This document shows positions 37,531-60,365 of a stretch of DNA of 64,000 nt, in pieces. Numbering within the stretch: the stretch's first letter is position 1; each line of letters begins with the position of its first letter. Both the position numbers and the translations under genes were made by a program. The notes beneath the pieces were generated by a model. The model worked only from the letters and a program-made list of their open reading frames with translations. It ran no database searches and was not told where the DNA came from. Source of the stretch: Lucinisca nassula (lineage: Eukaryota; Mollusca; Bivalvia; Lucinida; Lucinidae); NCBI GenBank assembly GCA_963580285.1, contig OY757026.1, positions 68,697,396 to 68,761,395 of the forward strand, written 5' to 3'.

Positions 37531-37906
37531 CATCCTCCATTTATTTCAAGATAAACTCAGTTGCGTAGAACGAAAAAAAAACAGGTAAAAAGTAGAGAAA
37601 AAAGCACCATGATACCATAACAAAATGGGACCACTCTTGAATAATCTAGTAAGTAAGTAAGGAAGTAAGTAAAAAAATTGTTTATTCAACGAGGGTAACC
37701 CAATTAGTTTATCTAATCTCCCTTGGGGCCCCCAACAACATCACATATTAACACAAAAATATTCATATTATACAAATTGCAAAAAAAAAAAAAAAAAAAA
37801 AAAACAGAATTGGAAAGTATTGTTAAGAGATAAGGAGTAAAGAGTGAAATGCAATCTTGCAGAATTTTGTGTACAACTTCGTATTCGACATGGTATACGA
37901 CAAAAC

Positions 37907-37910
<4 letters not shown>

Positions 37911-37970
<60 letters not shown>
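37911..37970. repeat. (GA)n microsatellite
   Basis: About 28 GA units, AT-rich flanks, beside an A run at 37780-37804. Confidence 0.98.
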
Positions 37971-38099
37971 AATTGTATTCAATTAGGGTATAACAAACAA
38001 GGCATGACGAATACAACATATATTTAAATGAGTTGGCGATAATTTGGGGTCGGAACACCAGGTCAGAAAACAAATTTCTATCCCAGGGTAAAATCACAG

Positions 38100-38268
38100 A
38101 TTTCCTTGTCTGGTGTGCAAGAAGTAACTGTCGTTTAGGTTTTCCACTATTTATGTTTCCATTCTGGTCTAGTTATTTAATGTTTGTGTTTCTGTCCCTC
38201 TGGTGTCTCTGATGGGAGAGGTGGGTTAGTTGTATCGATTCCTGGTCACTGCCTTCACTTCTGTTCTA
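38100..38268 (+). mobile_element. PLE tail fragment, subfamily B
   Basis: Contains AAGAAGTAACTGTCG, TTTCCATTCTGGTCTAG, TGATGGGAGAGGTGGG and GTATCGATTCCTGGTC, matching the 3' 170 bases of subfamily-B tails. Confidence 0.7.
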
Positions 38269-38407
38269 AAGTAACCAGCAGACGAAAATGCAGACAAAAA
38301 TTCTTGTGATTGGCATGTTATGGTTCAATGATGGAAATAAATTAATTTTTGAAAAAGTAACCGTCGCTGAACCCAACACTGATTTTGTAGGTTTTGTCGA
38401 ATCCGAC

Positions 38408-38600
38408 ACATTAACCCTTTTTGTTCCAAATGGAATCTTCCTCCTTACATATAGCAGAAGTCCATTTCAAAATTTAGGGGTGTCAGGTTGCGTTTGCATC
38501 AAAATTTATTTAGAAAATGACTGAACTTTTAGCAAACAGTGGAGGCCCTGTTCAGACGCCGCAGAACGGATTGGTTTTCTGGTACAAAACGGGTTAATAA
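38408..38600. repeat. M3 element lacking half its palindrome
   Basis: TTAACCCTTTTTGTTCCAAA to TGGTACAAAACGGGTTAA. The palindrome reads GTTCAGACGCCGCAGAACG and then jumps out, so about 50 bases of the second arm are gone. Confidence 0.82.
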
Positions 38601-38756
38601 CACCACGAAAATAAAATGATTTCTTTCATTCTGACAAAGGTGATAGAAATATACTACATGTACATGTATTTCACTATGCATAAAAACATCACGCATTGAC
38701 ACAATCATCAAACAATATCAAAATAACGAAGAATTATATAAATGCAGTGGTTCACT

Positions 38757-38998
38757 TAAGGGGAATGGGAACACCTGACAGTTTTTACCGCCATTTGTCA
38801 AAGGGAGACAACTTTCGGGACTGCCTGTTCGCTTTTCTATAGTCCCTGTCCCGCTGGAAAAAGGCTCTACTCTTAAAGAAAGAATTTGGTCCTTATGCGG
38901 AAATTCTTTCCCTTAAGAGTTGACCCGAACTGACATGGGAGACAAAAATATTTTTGCAAAAGTTGCCTTCCCTGAAGGTGTACCCATTCCCCTTGAGA
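38757..38998. mobile_element. M10 element
   Basis: TTAAGGGGAATGGGAACACC to ACCCATTCCCCTTGAG, about 240 bases with matching ends and the internal TTAAAGAAAGAATTTG/AAATTCTTTCCCTTAA hairpin. Confidence 0.8.
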
Positions 38999-39102
38999 AG
39001 TTTATTATCATCACTCATAATGAAATGAGTTTCGTATTGTCAAATCATGTAGTTTTCCATCATACAAAAACTTCGTTGACATTGTCAAAGGGTCAATAAA
39101 CA

Positions 39103-39436
39103 AACTCGGCCCCGCCCATCGGGGCTTGAAGAAATAGGTGGGTTGCATGATGCTTCCATGCAGAGCCAAAACCGACCCGCACACGAGAACTGGTAAACCG
39201 CCGGCTTAAAGGATTTAAGCCTGCCCAGGCAAAGGGGCGCGAGTTGGACCGTCCATGCTTATAAACCATGTTGGTTTCATTGCGTGGCAAGGCATGATAT
39301 GTCATTTCATCTCAATGGCGGGTAAATTCCCACGACATTGAAAGCAACGTCTCAAAAATAACCTGTACAGTGTTGACGGGGACGTTAAACAGCAAAGCAA
39401 CCAATCAACCAAAAAAAAAAAAAAAAAAAAAAAAAT
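39103..39436 (+). repeat. S1 SINE with poly(A)
   Basis: Sense copy from GGCCCCGCCCATCGGGGC to GACGGGGACGTTAAAC, AACCAATCAACC and an A run at 39410-39435. Confidence 0.86.
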
Positions 39437-40078
39437 AACAAACTTCAGTGGTCACCATTACATATATGTCTCATATTCTTCTATCATACAAGTATAACGT
39501 CACTCTCATTTGGAGGCTAACCTCATATCATAAAAAAGATATGACCACACGCGTAATAACGCGTGGTTACTGACGCGTAACGCCATGACGCCGTCCTGGA
39601 CAGCCATATTATTGCTGCTAAAGATCTTTGTAATTGGCTGGCGATATAATTCAAATTTAGACTCGTTATATGATAAACATAATCTTACATTCGTGGTAAT
39701 TTCATATTTAATTTATGAAACTCGTAAGAGGGTAATTTTATAAATTTCATTTGGAACGACCATTCGTGTTTGATCCTCTATATATGACTAATAAGCAGTG
39801 TCATAACATCATTAAATGAAATAAAACTACATTTTAAAAGTAACTTTTGTCTCCTAGTCTAGTCGCGGAAAGGTATGATACTGTCTTTGAAAACTTTTTT
39901 CCCCAGTTTTCTGTGTTTATTTAGCGGATAACGTCATGTCAAAAAAAAAAATATATATTTGACCACACGCCTAATACACATGCTTTCTGGCGAGTATCGT
40001 CCTGACGCCGTCCATGATAATCCTATGTTTTCTACTGTCTTCGTTAGGATTTCTTTTGCAATATCTATGTTTGTTTGT

Positions 40079-40080
<2 letters not shown>

Positions 40081-40142
<62 letters not shown>

Positions 40143-40345
40143 TTATAATAATCGACCTCATTTATAGAGGGTAACACATTTAGTACTGGTTCTAATCTTC
40201 CATGCGGCCCTCTTTTCCTGGGTAGGAACCAGTACGAAACAATGTGGATAAAGTCTCTTGCTCAAGGAAACAACACTTGGCGCTTGCGGGGATCGAACCG
40301 GCTACCTCTTAATCTAAAATCAGATGCACCACAGCGCCACAATGT
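40081..40345 (-). repeat. S3 tRNA-derived SINE with long (TTA)n tail
   Basis: On the - strand: head TGGCGCTGTGGTGCATCTG, B box GGTTCGATCCCCGCAAG, GAAAAGAGGGCCGCATGG, then about 20 TTA units (40081-40140). The microsatellite is thus the tail of the SINE. It lies about 220 bases downstream of the receptor stop codon. Confidence 0.86.
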
Positions 40346-40560
40346 TGAGGTTTTACGTCCCTATCAGCATTCTTCGGCAATAAAATAAGATTTCAAAACT
40401 TCAGATGATAAACAGTATCTTACACTCATGTTTCTTTTCATATGAAATTTATGAAACGCGCCAGGCGCGTTTCATAAATCATAATATGAAATGACTTCTC
40501 GTGTAAGCTCTTCAGTCTATCGAACTTTTATGAAATTACCACTCATGTAAGATCTTTTTT

Positions 40561-50811
<10,251 letters not shown>

Positions 50812-50901
50812 CTAAGTGCATTGGAAACATGATGCGTGAATAATGATCTCTCAGCAAGAACGAGAACTTTTTGAAGTGCCCTCGTTCATTGCGTTTATAA
50901 G

Positions 50902-51058
50902 AAGCCTCCGTGGTGTAGTGGTTACTCGCCTTGTAAACCAGGGATCGCAGGATCGATCCCGGGCTTCTCCAGACTTTCGGATGAGTCTTTAAACCGAGGT
51001 TCCGTCTCCGTATGACCTTAGCTGTTTGTGGGACGTAAAAGTCAAACACTCACTCTCA
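50902..51058 (+). repeat. S2 tRNA-derived SINE
   Basis: GAAGCCTCCGTGGTGTAG with A box TGGTGTAGTGGTTACTC, B box GCAGGATCGATCCCGGG, ending GGGACGTAAAAGTCAAAC. Best-preserved head. A further head fragment is at 41093-41135. Confidence 0.86.
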
Positions 51059-51091
51059 TTGCGTTTATTGTATGATAAATTATTTATATGG

Positions 51092-51333
51092 TTTGAGGTT
51101 TGACGTTCCCGCCGGCACTATTAAGGTCATTTTGGCGACGTTGCTTCCAATTTCGTGGGACTTTTACCCGACATTGAGATGCAATAACATCCCAGTGAAA
51201 TCAATAGGTTTATATGCATGGACAATCCGACTCGCTCCCGTTTTGCCTGGCAGTTTAGCAGTACTCGTGTGTGGTCGGTTTCAGCACGACGCAACCCTAT
51301 CTATTTCTTCAAGCCCTCATGGGCGGGGGCCCG
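51092..51333 (-). repeat. S1 SINE
   Basis: Antisense copy: GACGTTCCCGCCGGCAC, GCGACGTTGCTTCCAA, CAGTACTCGTGTGTGG, CATGGGCGGGGGCC. An internal deletion removes part of the middle. It follows an S2 SINE. Confidence 0.8.
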
Positions 51334-51399
51334 AAATCAAGCTGTAATGATTGTCCCTAGCAGCAATAATACACATACAATTTGAAAATCGGGAAGCAA

Positions 51400-51512
51400 G
51401 CTGAGTACTGGTTCCAACCCAGAAAAAGAGGGCCACATGGAAGATTAGCACTAGTACTAAATGTGTTGCCCTCTATAAATAAGGTCGATTATTATTATTA
51501 TTATTATTAAGC
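51400..51512 (+). repeat. S3 SINE, 3' part
   Basis: GTACTGGTTCCAACCCAG, AAGAGGGCCACATGGAAG, TTGCCCTCTATAAATAAGG and (ATT)8. The tRNA-like head is missing. Confidence 0.8.
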
Positions 51513-52480
51513 TTTCTGGATCAGACTTGCCAGTCTCGGCTAATCAGGAGCCATCAGTGATGCTTGTGAATATACATGTATGAAAACCTACAAGAAGCCC
51601 AGTGCGATTGGCGTTGATTTAGATCTGTTTATCCAGCAGGTCTGGACAGAGGTTTCGCAATTGCCTTTTTGAAAGTTGATTTTTAAAATCAAGTTTCTAT
51701 GTCATTACATTTCTACTTCCGGTACTGGACTGCGTTACTCCACTTCCGCTGTTCGTTCGCTGCATAAAAAAGTCCAAAGGAACTCTTGAAAATTGATTTT
51801 GTAGGCATGGAACATCTTTCAAAATGGTTCAGTTTTCGAGACTTTATACGGATTGAATATAAATTGGCACAGAAAGACGAATTCTGAAAAGAAAACAGTA
51901 CTCTGGGACTATTTTCCTACGCGCCTTCCGATGATATTTATGTTTTACTCTTTCATTCCTGAGTTTCTAAACAGGACTCTTCTTGCTTCAAATATATTCT
52001 TATAGATAGGGATTTCTGATTAGATCACTGACATGAAAACAAACTGTGTGCATGTAGATTCTGGCGAGACATTCTAGCTACGTGCCGTCTTATCAGGATC
52101 TGCAAGGTTTGCATAGATAAAGTGTATTTCTACCTTGTCGTCTGCACCGGTCTACAGGGTTAAAAGCGTGAGCTTATCAGTGACCATACTGACCTCCAAT
52201 TCGCCTGCTTTCGAGAGCTCTAATTACAAAACACGTGTTGCAAGCTGTGTTCCGTACTTTAGCAAATAGTGAATTCTGTGGCCTCTAGTCAATAATGGCC
52301 CACCATTGAAACAATTGGCATTTATGGGTTAATGCTTTTAGGACTCCGTACAGGTTGGAATAAACGTATTTAATTCGCCTTGAGTAAACACGGCGTCTGG
52401 TCAGGGTTATAATGTCTAAATCAGATGGTTTAAAATGATATTTTTTGTCAAGTTATTCTCCTTTTCATGTCCCACATAGC
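51513..52480. other. No gene recognised
   Basis: About 1 kb of sequence without clear repeats or frames. The missing 5' exons of the receptor gene would be expected upstream of 50811, but none could be identified here. Confidence 0.45.
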
Positions 52481-52817
52481 TCCAAGCGGCTGCACAACGT
52501 ATGTGCATCGTCGTATCAATGCGACGTTGATGCGACGTTGCTAAGACACCATGTGCCCGCTGTAAGATTATTAGCGGGTACTGAGCTAATTTAGAAATGT
52601 ATGGTTTGACCATGGAGAAATTGGCAGACACGTTTATCTTTCTTTCTTCCGTTTTTCCTTCGTGGGCGTAGTTGAGTGAGGCAATCTTGTGTCACTGGGG
52701 AGGTTACCGATGGGCAACACCTGGTAACGGTAGTGGTGGTGTTATTTTTTCTGTTTCTACACTTCCAGTCATTTTCCTCTTTCTCCTCTGTCTCTCCCTT
52801 TCATCTCCTCTTCAACG

Positions 52818-54411
52818 GCCAACGCCCATCGGGGCTTGAAGAAATATATGGGCTGCATAATGCTTCCACGCAAAGCAGAGACCGACCCGCACACGAGTAC
52901 TGGTAAATTACTTAGAGGATATAAGTAGAAGTAAAACAAAGGTCAGGAATCGATACAATTAACTTACTCCACCCATCAAAGACACCAAAGGGAAAGAAAC
53001 ACAAACATTAAGCGACCAGACCATAATGGAAACCTAAACAAAGGAAGGCCATAAGGACAGTTACTTTCCCACAAAATGGTCATATGGCCGTCCAAAATAA
53101 AAAGACACAAGTGATACACACAGTAAGTAACAAACAACGACATAAATAAACCGCCACAGAAGAACCGCCTTGGAAAGGTCAGTGGAAAGATTTCCACTGG
53201 GAGGTGTGGGGGGGGGGGAGCTTTAATCGATTATACGTGGCCACAATCCTCGCCCTTACTTCCGTCGCGATTTAGACTAATAATTTGTTCAGTCCGCATG
53301 CAGGCCTCCTAACTCATCAGTGCAACATCTCCGTGAACACAAAAAACAAAGAACCACAGAGGTGAGACAACGGTGAGGACTCGACAGCAAGAAACCACTG
53401 AAATGCTGGAGCAAAAGAAAACCAACAGTTAGACTCCGATGGGCCCTACCAGAGACAGAGCATCAGGCACCAACCAACATTACCTTGAATTAGATCTCTC
53501 TAATTCTAATTAAGCCTTTACGTTGGAGCCGTCATAGAAGCTGAGGCCTGACCAACCGGCGTGCAATTAAAGAGGGAAGCAAAGTTGCCAACCGTGATTG
53601 GGTTAACTACCATGCATGCAGTCTGTCGTATCACATCCATGTTGTACCCAATCTTTTTATATCGAAGAATGATTTTACGAAATTGGGTGCTGAAGTCATT
53701 GCGGTTATATACTTTTCTGAATTTATATACATGTACTAAGTCACCATAAAATTCGGGTTCCGATAGACCCTGTTGCAGAAGAGATTTAAGTCCAATATTG
53801 AATTTTGAAATTAAATCAGAATGGCGTCTCTAAAATTTTGAAAAGGCTTTGCGTAGTTTATGGTACCGATAACCCTGATTAAGGAGTTTAGCCGTTAATA
53901 ATTTATCAAGAGTGTTGAAGTCAATTACATGACTACACACTCTAGCAAATCGAATTAATTGCGAAATATAAACGCCATAGGATGGCGCACGAGGAACATC
54001 ACCATCCAAAAAAGGAAAATTTACAATCTCAAAATCAAAGTCATCGTGTTTATCATAAATTTTGCACGAAACAAACCCATCCACAATAGATAAATGTAAA
54101 TCCAAAAACGGGGCCTCGGTATCAGAAGAATTTGCTTTATTTAACTAAAGTTTAGATGGGGGGTAAATCTGACTGATCAAACCATCGAAATAGGTATTAT
54201 CGATTTTTAATAAATCATCTAAGGCAAAGCGATGCGAGTCGGCCCGTCCATGCTTATAAACCCTATTAGTTTCATTAGGCGGCAGGGCTTGAGAAGTCAT
54301 TTCATCTCAATGTGTGTAAAAAGTGCCACAAAATTGGAAGCAACGTCTCCAAAATGACCTTTACAGTGTCGACGGGGACGTTAAACATCAAATCAAACAA
54401 ACAAACAAATC
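52818..54411 (+). repeat. S1 SINE split by PLE-3
   Basis: 5' half 52818-52923 (CGCCCATCGGGGCTTGAAG to ACTTAGAGGATATAAG) and 3' half 54226-54411 (AGGCAAAGCGATGCGAGTC to GACGTTAAACATCAAATC and CAAACAAACAAA). PLE-3 lies between them. Confidence 0.88.
52924..54225 (-). mobile_element. PLE-3: 5'-truncated PLE inserted into an S1 SINE
   Basis: On the - strand the copy starts TAGATGATTTATTAAAAATC, encodes the second half of the RT (thumb and C-terminal region, open at 54105-53830), stops near 53518 and ends in a subfamily-A tail at 52924. The S1 SINE halves 52818-52923 and 54226-54411 flank it in + orientation, with a few SINE bases missing between them. Confidence 0.88.
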
Positions 54412-54908
54412 ATGTCCTCTACTGTCTCTTCTATCTCTTTTTCACCTTTCTCTTGGAGTCGACAAAAATGATCCACTTTGGTTGACCTCTTGTAACTCAA
54501 AACAATCGATGAATCCTTTTTTCTTTGTCGAATTTTTTAACCCTCTGGGACCTTGTCAAAACAGAATCAGAATCAGAACTACTGGTGACACGTCAAATAA
54601 CATTCATACACCAGGACCTGTGATATGGGAAGTTAGTCTCAAGATTTTTTCAACAAAATATCTAGATGACTGCTTGATCTACGACTAACATTGTTATATA
54701 ATAATTATTCCTCATAAATCAACTTTCCTCAGTACTTTCAGTACTTTGATTGATCTTTTGGTAACCCAGTAGCTGTAAAAGGTTCATGCGAACAGAGAAA
54801 ACTCCGATCAGCCTGCACAGATGCGCAGGCTTATCTGAGTACGCGCTGTTCGCAAAGTTCTTCTTGTATGGATTCACTGATCGCATTAAATCAGTTCATC
54901 ATGACAGT

Positions 54909-55147
54909 TGAGCCGGGGCACAACATTTCCTACACATTTACATGTGCGCCCAGCGAAGACTCAGATCAACTTTCGCATCCACGCAGCCTGATCTTAGTCT
55001 TCGTTGTGCGCTCTAAGGATAGCTAATTGCCTATTGCCTCTTCATGCAGCAAGAGAAGTCTCTGGTCAGACTATATGGATGTGCAGGCTTGTCTGATTCT
55101 TCACTGGGTGCTCATCTAAATTGTAGGAAATGCTCTGCCCCGGCTCA
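54909..55147. mobile_element. MITE with GAGCCGGGGCA ends
   Basis: GAGCCGGGGCACAACATTTC and AAATGCTCTGCCCCGGCTC enclose two inner hairpins with CGAAGACTCAGATC and GTCTGATTCTTCACTGGG. Similar hairpins with CGAAGACTCTGATCAGACT occur at 55730-55810 and 54790-54855. Confidence 0.82.
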
Positions 55148-55351
55148 CTTTAAAATGGCTGGCCAAAGCCCGCTTTTAAAATCGTCTTGCAGTGCCATTA
55201 TGGAGAAAGTCCTTGGGACCATGGAAAATTTACACACCATAACTTTAACGCCGCCGAAGGAATTTTATTATTCAATAGAGGACATGTGTATAAAAAAGAT
55301 ATAGAAGGCACATGTGGGGTATTTTTTTCAAACACGTAGCTTCAGCTACAT

Positions 55352-55454
<103 letters not shown>

Positions 55455-56081
55455 AAACGTACGAGTTGTCCACGATGAGCTCTGGATACCAAACTTCTGA
55501 CTGCTTAGCAAATATGTATTCCATGTTACTATTTTCTGTCTTGTTCCAACTCAGTCTGTTATCATACCATTCCTATAACGAAATCATTGTCGTTATTTCT
55601 AGCCGCGTCAGTTGAAAATATGTCTTTCTAGCACGTGCGCGGACTGGCGACCAAAATCAGCAGGTGTGTCCACACAATTGTTATGCTGCCTTCTCGGTCC
55701 GTATGGAGAAACATTGCGTCAAGATGTTTCCAGAGAGCGCACACCGAAGACTCTGATCAGACTACGCAAAGGCACAGTCTGATCAGAGTCTTCGCTGGGC
55801 GCACCATAAGAAGCTTTCTGTTTCATTTGGTGTTATGGTGGAAGTACCAGGCTAAATGTCACGGTAAAATATGAAATTTTAAACAATGAAATCGACTTAA
55901 CTTCAGAGATATCGCAGCGCAATCTAATTTACATTTTAACAAATTATTCTGTAATTCAGTCTGCTTACTCCCATGTAAGGGACGAACAATTTATTTTTGA
56001 ACTTCTTCGTTGAAAACGTGTCCTTGATTATGCAAAATATTTATCTTCTGGTAGTTTTTCTTTTCCGTAAGAGAATGATAA

Positions 56082-57149
56082 TATAGGGATCAACCATGGT
56101 TTTTCAGGCATTAACATTTGCGGGATCCCGAGGAAGCTGTTTGAGCATGAGGCCGCTAGGCCGAATGTTCAAATATCTTCCGAGGGATCCGGCAAATGTT
56201 AATGCAATGAAATAACCATGGATGATCGTTGTTCTTGCATAACTTACGAATCCGACAGCAAATCTTGACGAAAACGCCCAAAAGCTCCATATAAATTCCA
56301 TATAAACTCTTCAAATGCGACAGGCAAACCAAAATTGCGGCCAGTACAGATTGATGTTTACAATGACGTTGCCATGCAGTGACGTCATCATAGAACCCTA
56401 AAACGCTACGTTCAGGGCGATAACGTTACGTCGCTCAACGTAACGTAAACAAAGCAAGGCCCGTCTTGTGATATCAAAAGCTCAAAATCCATGTTCAAAC
56501 AGCACGCGAATTTCATGATTTGAACACGGTTTTTGCTGTTTGACCACGGCTTTCGGTCCATTTAACAATGGCTTCAAACAGCCATGCGCATAGGTTTTTA
56601 TGCAAGAACACACATTCTTGCATAAATATATATGCGCCTAGCTGTTTGAAGCCATTGTCAAATGGACCGAAAGCCGTGCTCAAACAGCAAAGAACATGTT
56701 CAAATCATAAAATTCGCGTGCTGTTTGAACATAGATTTTGAGCTTTTGATATCACAAGACTGGCCTTGCTTTGTTTACGTTATGTTGAGCGACGTAACGT
56801 TATGGCCCTGAACGTAGCGTTTTAGGGTTCTATGATGACGTCAGATGGTTACTGCGTAACAACGTCATTGTAAACAACATTCTGAAGTAGCCGCCATGTT
56901 GGTTCGCCTTTCCCATTTGAATACTTTATATGGAGTTTATATGGAGCTTTTGGGCGTTTTCGTCAAAATTTGCTGTCGGAATCGTAAGTTATGCAAGAAC
57001 AACGATCATCCATGGTTATTTCATTGCATTAACATTTGCCGGATCCCTCGGAAGATATTTGAACATTCGGCCTGGCGGCCTTATGTTCAAACAGCTTCCT
57101 CGGGACCCGGCGAATGTTAATACATGAAAACCATGGTTGATCCCTATAG
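56082..57149. repeat. 1.07-kb palindrome (foldback element)
   Basis: Ends TATAGGGATCAACCATGG and CCATGGTTGATCCCTATA. The arms of about 520 bases match throughout: for example CATGGATGATCGTTGTTC with its complement near 56995-57015, AACGTTACGTCGCTCAAC near 56425 and its complement near 56795. The centre is near 56610 in AAGAACACACATTCTT. Each arm holds a smaller palindrome (GGATCCGGCAAATG). The right arm has extra bases near 56870-56905. No protein is evident. Confidence 0.92.
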
Positions 57150-57923
57150 TCACACACACTTGGTTTCTTCAACACTTTACAATTTTGAAATGCTATATAG
57201 TATGTAAAGAGTAGTGTTCATTTGAACCTGGAGTGGAGGGGAACACACGGATGGAAAAAGCAAAATATTCATTTTTAGTTTTATTTTTAAGTGGTAAGAT
57301 ATGGCGCTGACTGTGCGAAATTATTTTTCGCCATTTATAAAAAGGGGGGAAAAGCGCAGTTTTGTGAAATAATAAAAATTCTGTCGGTAAAATGTCACGA
57401 TACTTTGACAGTACCAGCGCAATAAAAGTCTAAATTAAAATCGCCGTCTTGGACAATTCTGAATCACCATGTCGCCTCAGTGCTCCAAGCACTGCGTCAT
57501 ACCCCGCCACTGCACTTAAATCAAGCAAGCGTTGAAGTACCATAACTCTGTCAAAAATGAATTAAAAATGCAGATACGTCAGTCTTTCCTAAAAGAAGTT
57601 GAAATGAATTTATGACTGAGATGACTATTTTCTATGTTCAAAGGACCATAGCTACACATGTATGTAAACCAGAATTACAGTTCTCATTTTCTAAAGGTGG
57701 TGCTTCACAGCCGTGTAAAGTGTACATATCATGGTGATTTCCAGACACTTCGGCCCCACTACCACCTCGGCCCCTAGACAGGTCGGCCCAAAACCAAGTC
57801 GGCCCTAGACACCTCGGCCCTAGTCACCTCGGCCCTAGACAACTCGGCCCCACTGTCACCTCGGCCCCTAGACATCTCGGCCCCAAAGACACCTCGGCCC
57901 CACTTTTGATATCTGTTATGGTA

Positions 57924-58311
57924 CAGAGGACCCGCGTTATCACGACATTCGTTACAACGGCAAAATCGTTATAACGACAATTTCATTGGAATGAATTCTT
58001 AGCTCAAGTTTTAACCTTGATTCCGAGCGGCTTGGGCTTCCCTCGGGTTGGAAATGCCCAAATCGAATCAGTAGTCCTGAAAGATTCTTCTAATTTAATA
58101 CTCCAAGAAACAAATGTTATAGACATTTGCTGGAATCGCCTCATCGAGGTGATTCTAACAAACGTCTATAACATTTGTTTCTTGAAGTAAAATGTGGAAA
58201 AGACCTTATATAACCTATCATAATTCTAACTGGGATTCTTTATAACGGCAAATTCATTATAACGCCACAATAATAGGGAACAAATACTGTCGTTATAACG
58301 CGGTTCCTCTG
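57924..58311. mobile_element. M4 pogo/Tigger-like MITE (TA target)
   Basis: CAGAGGACCCGCGTTATC to TATAACGCGGTTCCTCTG between TA dinucleotides, the same internal order as 20247-20605 in inverse orientation. A lone end of the same family lies at 17193-17235. Confidence 0.86.
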
Positions 58312-58332
58312 TATAAGCCTTTATATCATGTT

Positions 58333-58608
58333 AAAATCGGCCCCGCCCATCGGGACTTCAAGAAACCGACACCCTGTAGCATAAGTACTGGTAAACCGCT
58401 TAGAGGTTCTAAGCCTGGCCAGGAAAAGCGGTGCGAGTCGGACCGTTCATACTTATAAACCCTATTGGTTTCATTGAGCTGCAGGGCTTGAGATGTCATT
58501 TCATCTCGATGCCGGGTAAATTTCCACAAAATTGGAGACAATGTCTCCAAAATGACCGATAGAGTGTTGATTGGGGCGTTAAAAGTCAAATCTAACAAAC
58601 AAAACATC
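58333..58608 (+). repeat. S1 SINE
   Basis: TCGGCCCCGCCCATCGGG to TTGATTGGGGCGTTAAAAG and AACAAACAAAAC, with an internal deletion near 58370. A 5' fragment of the same family is at 21403-21482. Confidence 0.8.
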
Positions 58609-58611
58609 ATG

Positions 58612-58890
58612 TTAACAAACCCGTGTAATGAAGACCCCGCTAAACCCCAGTTTATATGGGGAAAACCGGGGCTCATAGGGGCATACATTTTTTACATCAC
58701 GAAGACGCGCCTTTATAATTTTGAGCCCCTTGAATACCACTTTTATATAGTAAAATTGGGGTTTACAGGAGTAAACCTTATTTTCTTATTTGAGCAGAAA
58801 AAATAAAAATATCACAATGCTTCCTCTTATAATGTTTTTTTTTCGGCGCTAAAGTTTACAATGCATTTGTATAGGCATGTGTTCGTAATT
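58612..58890. mobile_element. M2-related MITE without its central hairpin
   Basis: Contains AACCCGTGTAATGAAGACC, CCCCAGTTTATATGGGG, TTATATAGTAAAATTGGGG and GCATTTGTATAGGCATG. Two half-elements appear joined and the GAGGCGG centre is missing. Confidence 0.62.
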
Positions 58891-59239
58891 CTTGTTTCTG
58901 CTCCAAGATACAGGTTGTGTGTTATATAATTTTGGTTTTACGGAATCTTCTATTAAGTTGTTAGGAAATAAGATCAAATTATTTTATTGATATTTTTATT
59001 TCATATATAAATAACAAATAACCAATGAGACGTTTATAATAAATATAACAACGCATACACGACATTTTCAGGTTAACTTGGACTACACTCTCAAAAGACA
59101 GCTAATCCCCCGCCGCCCTCAACCGTGACGTTGACCTTGAGTCAGCATCACGAAAAGTGGGGTTTAGCGGGTTGATCTAATTGTGAATATTTGATACTGA
59201 CAGTCAAGGTGTCTTTTTCTACAAGAATATATAGGGCCA

Positions 59240-59765
59240 TGAAGACTTTGCACTCGGTGCACATCCAGATCCATCTGATCTGGATCTACACTGTCATTCA
59301 GTTTGCGAATTTTAAATGAATACAATAAACATGTATCAAGTAATTTGAGGGTCTGATAGTCAGAAATGTGACGAATAAATAAATTAATTAATTAAAAATA
59401 AATAAATTATGCAGTATACTTGTTACTGTCCGTCTTTAAATATGAGCTGAAATGACAATCAAATAGGGAAATGTGTGAAAATTGATAACAATGGAAACAT
59501 ACTGAGCAATTCCTACAAAAAATACGAGCAGTGAAGACTTTGCACACAGCGCACATCCAGATCTACACTGTTTGGCATTGATATATACATATAGTACACA
59601 TGTAGCAAGTAATTTGAGTAGCTGATAGTCAGAAATGTGACTAATAGATAAATAATAAATAAATAAATAAATAAATAAATAAAGTATACAATATACTCGC
59701 TACTGTCCGCTTTTAAAATGAGCTAGAAAGACAATCAAATGTGTGAAAATTGATAACAATGAGCT
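59240..59765. repeat. Direct duplication of a ~250-base unit with AATA microsatellites
   Basis: Two diverged copies each contain GTGAAGACTTTGCAC, GCACATCCAGATC, GTAATTTGAG, TGATAGTCAGAAATGTGAC, a TAAA-type microsatellite, TACTGTCCG and GTGTGAAAATTGATAACAATG. Confidence 0.75.
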
Positions 59766-60106
59766 GTTTATCATCAAGGATCTCTTTATTGGAGTGAAGG
59801 GATTAGTAACGCCTGGTTGTTTATTGAGCTCCACATTTTACTAATTTAAGTCAATAATTAATTGTTCTTGTAAAACTTTTTATTTAATAGTGTTCTAACC
59901 CAAAATTCATTAATCCTTACCCCGCTGAACACGATAATCCTTATCTTTGCAAACAGTGTAGACCCTGATCAGATTGCTTCTGCCCTCTGAAACGGATCTG
60001 CACCGTTTTCCATGCAGTTTTTGAATTGCATGCATACATTATGTTAATTGGTTTACTTACGATGATAATTCTAGTTCAGCGAACCTGAACACTGATAATT
60101 GCCTAA

Positions 60107-60137
<31 letters not shown>

Positions 60138-60146
60138 ATTGTTTGT

Positions 60147-60365
60147 TTGTATTGGAATTTAACGGCCCAGTCAACACTATTTTAGTTCATTTTCGAGCCG
60201 GTCAAGTTACCTATCCACACTTAACCTGGGCAGGCTTATACGTAAGCGGTTAACCATTACAGTGCACATTATTTTCGCCAGAAAGTGACAACTGCCCTTC
60301 TTGAATCAGCAGAAGGGAGAGAATGACTGAAAAAGGTTTCATAATCAATCTCCACGAAAGAAAGT
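60147..60365 (-). repeat. S4 SINE
   Basis: Antisense: GGAATTTAACGGCCCAGTC, CGAGCCGGTCAAGTTAC, GCGGTTAACCATTACAGTG and CTCCACGAAAGAAA, preceded by (AATA)n at 60103-60140. Confidence 0.8.

Noticed and set aside
39934..40177. Poly-Ile/Tyr frames
   Set aside because: Translation of the (TAA)n tail of an S3 SINE.
54323..54688. 121-codon frame with PLLSLLSLFHLSLGV
   Set aside because: Begins in the S1 SINE tail and has no recognisable family or splice support.
56896..57127. Two overlapping 65-75 codon frames with a counterpart at 56104-56301 on the other strand
   Set aside because: They are the two arms of the palindrome read in the same way; no homology or start context supports a gene.
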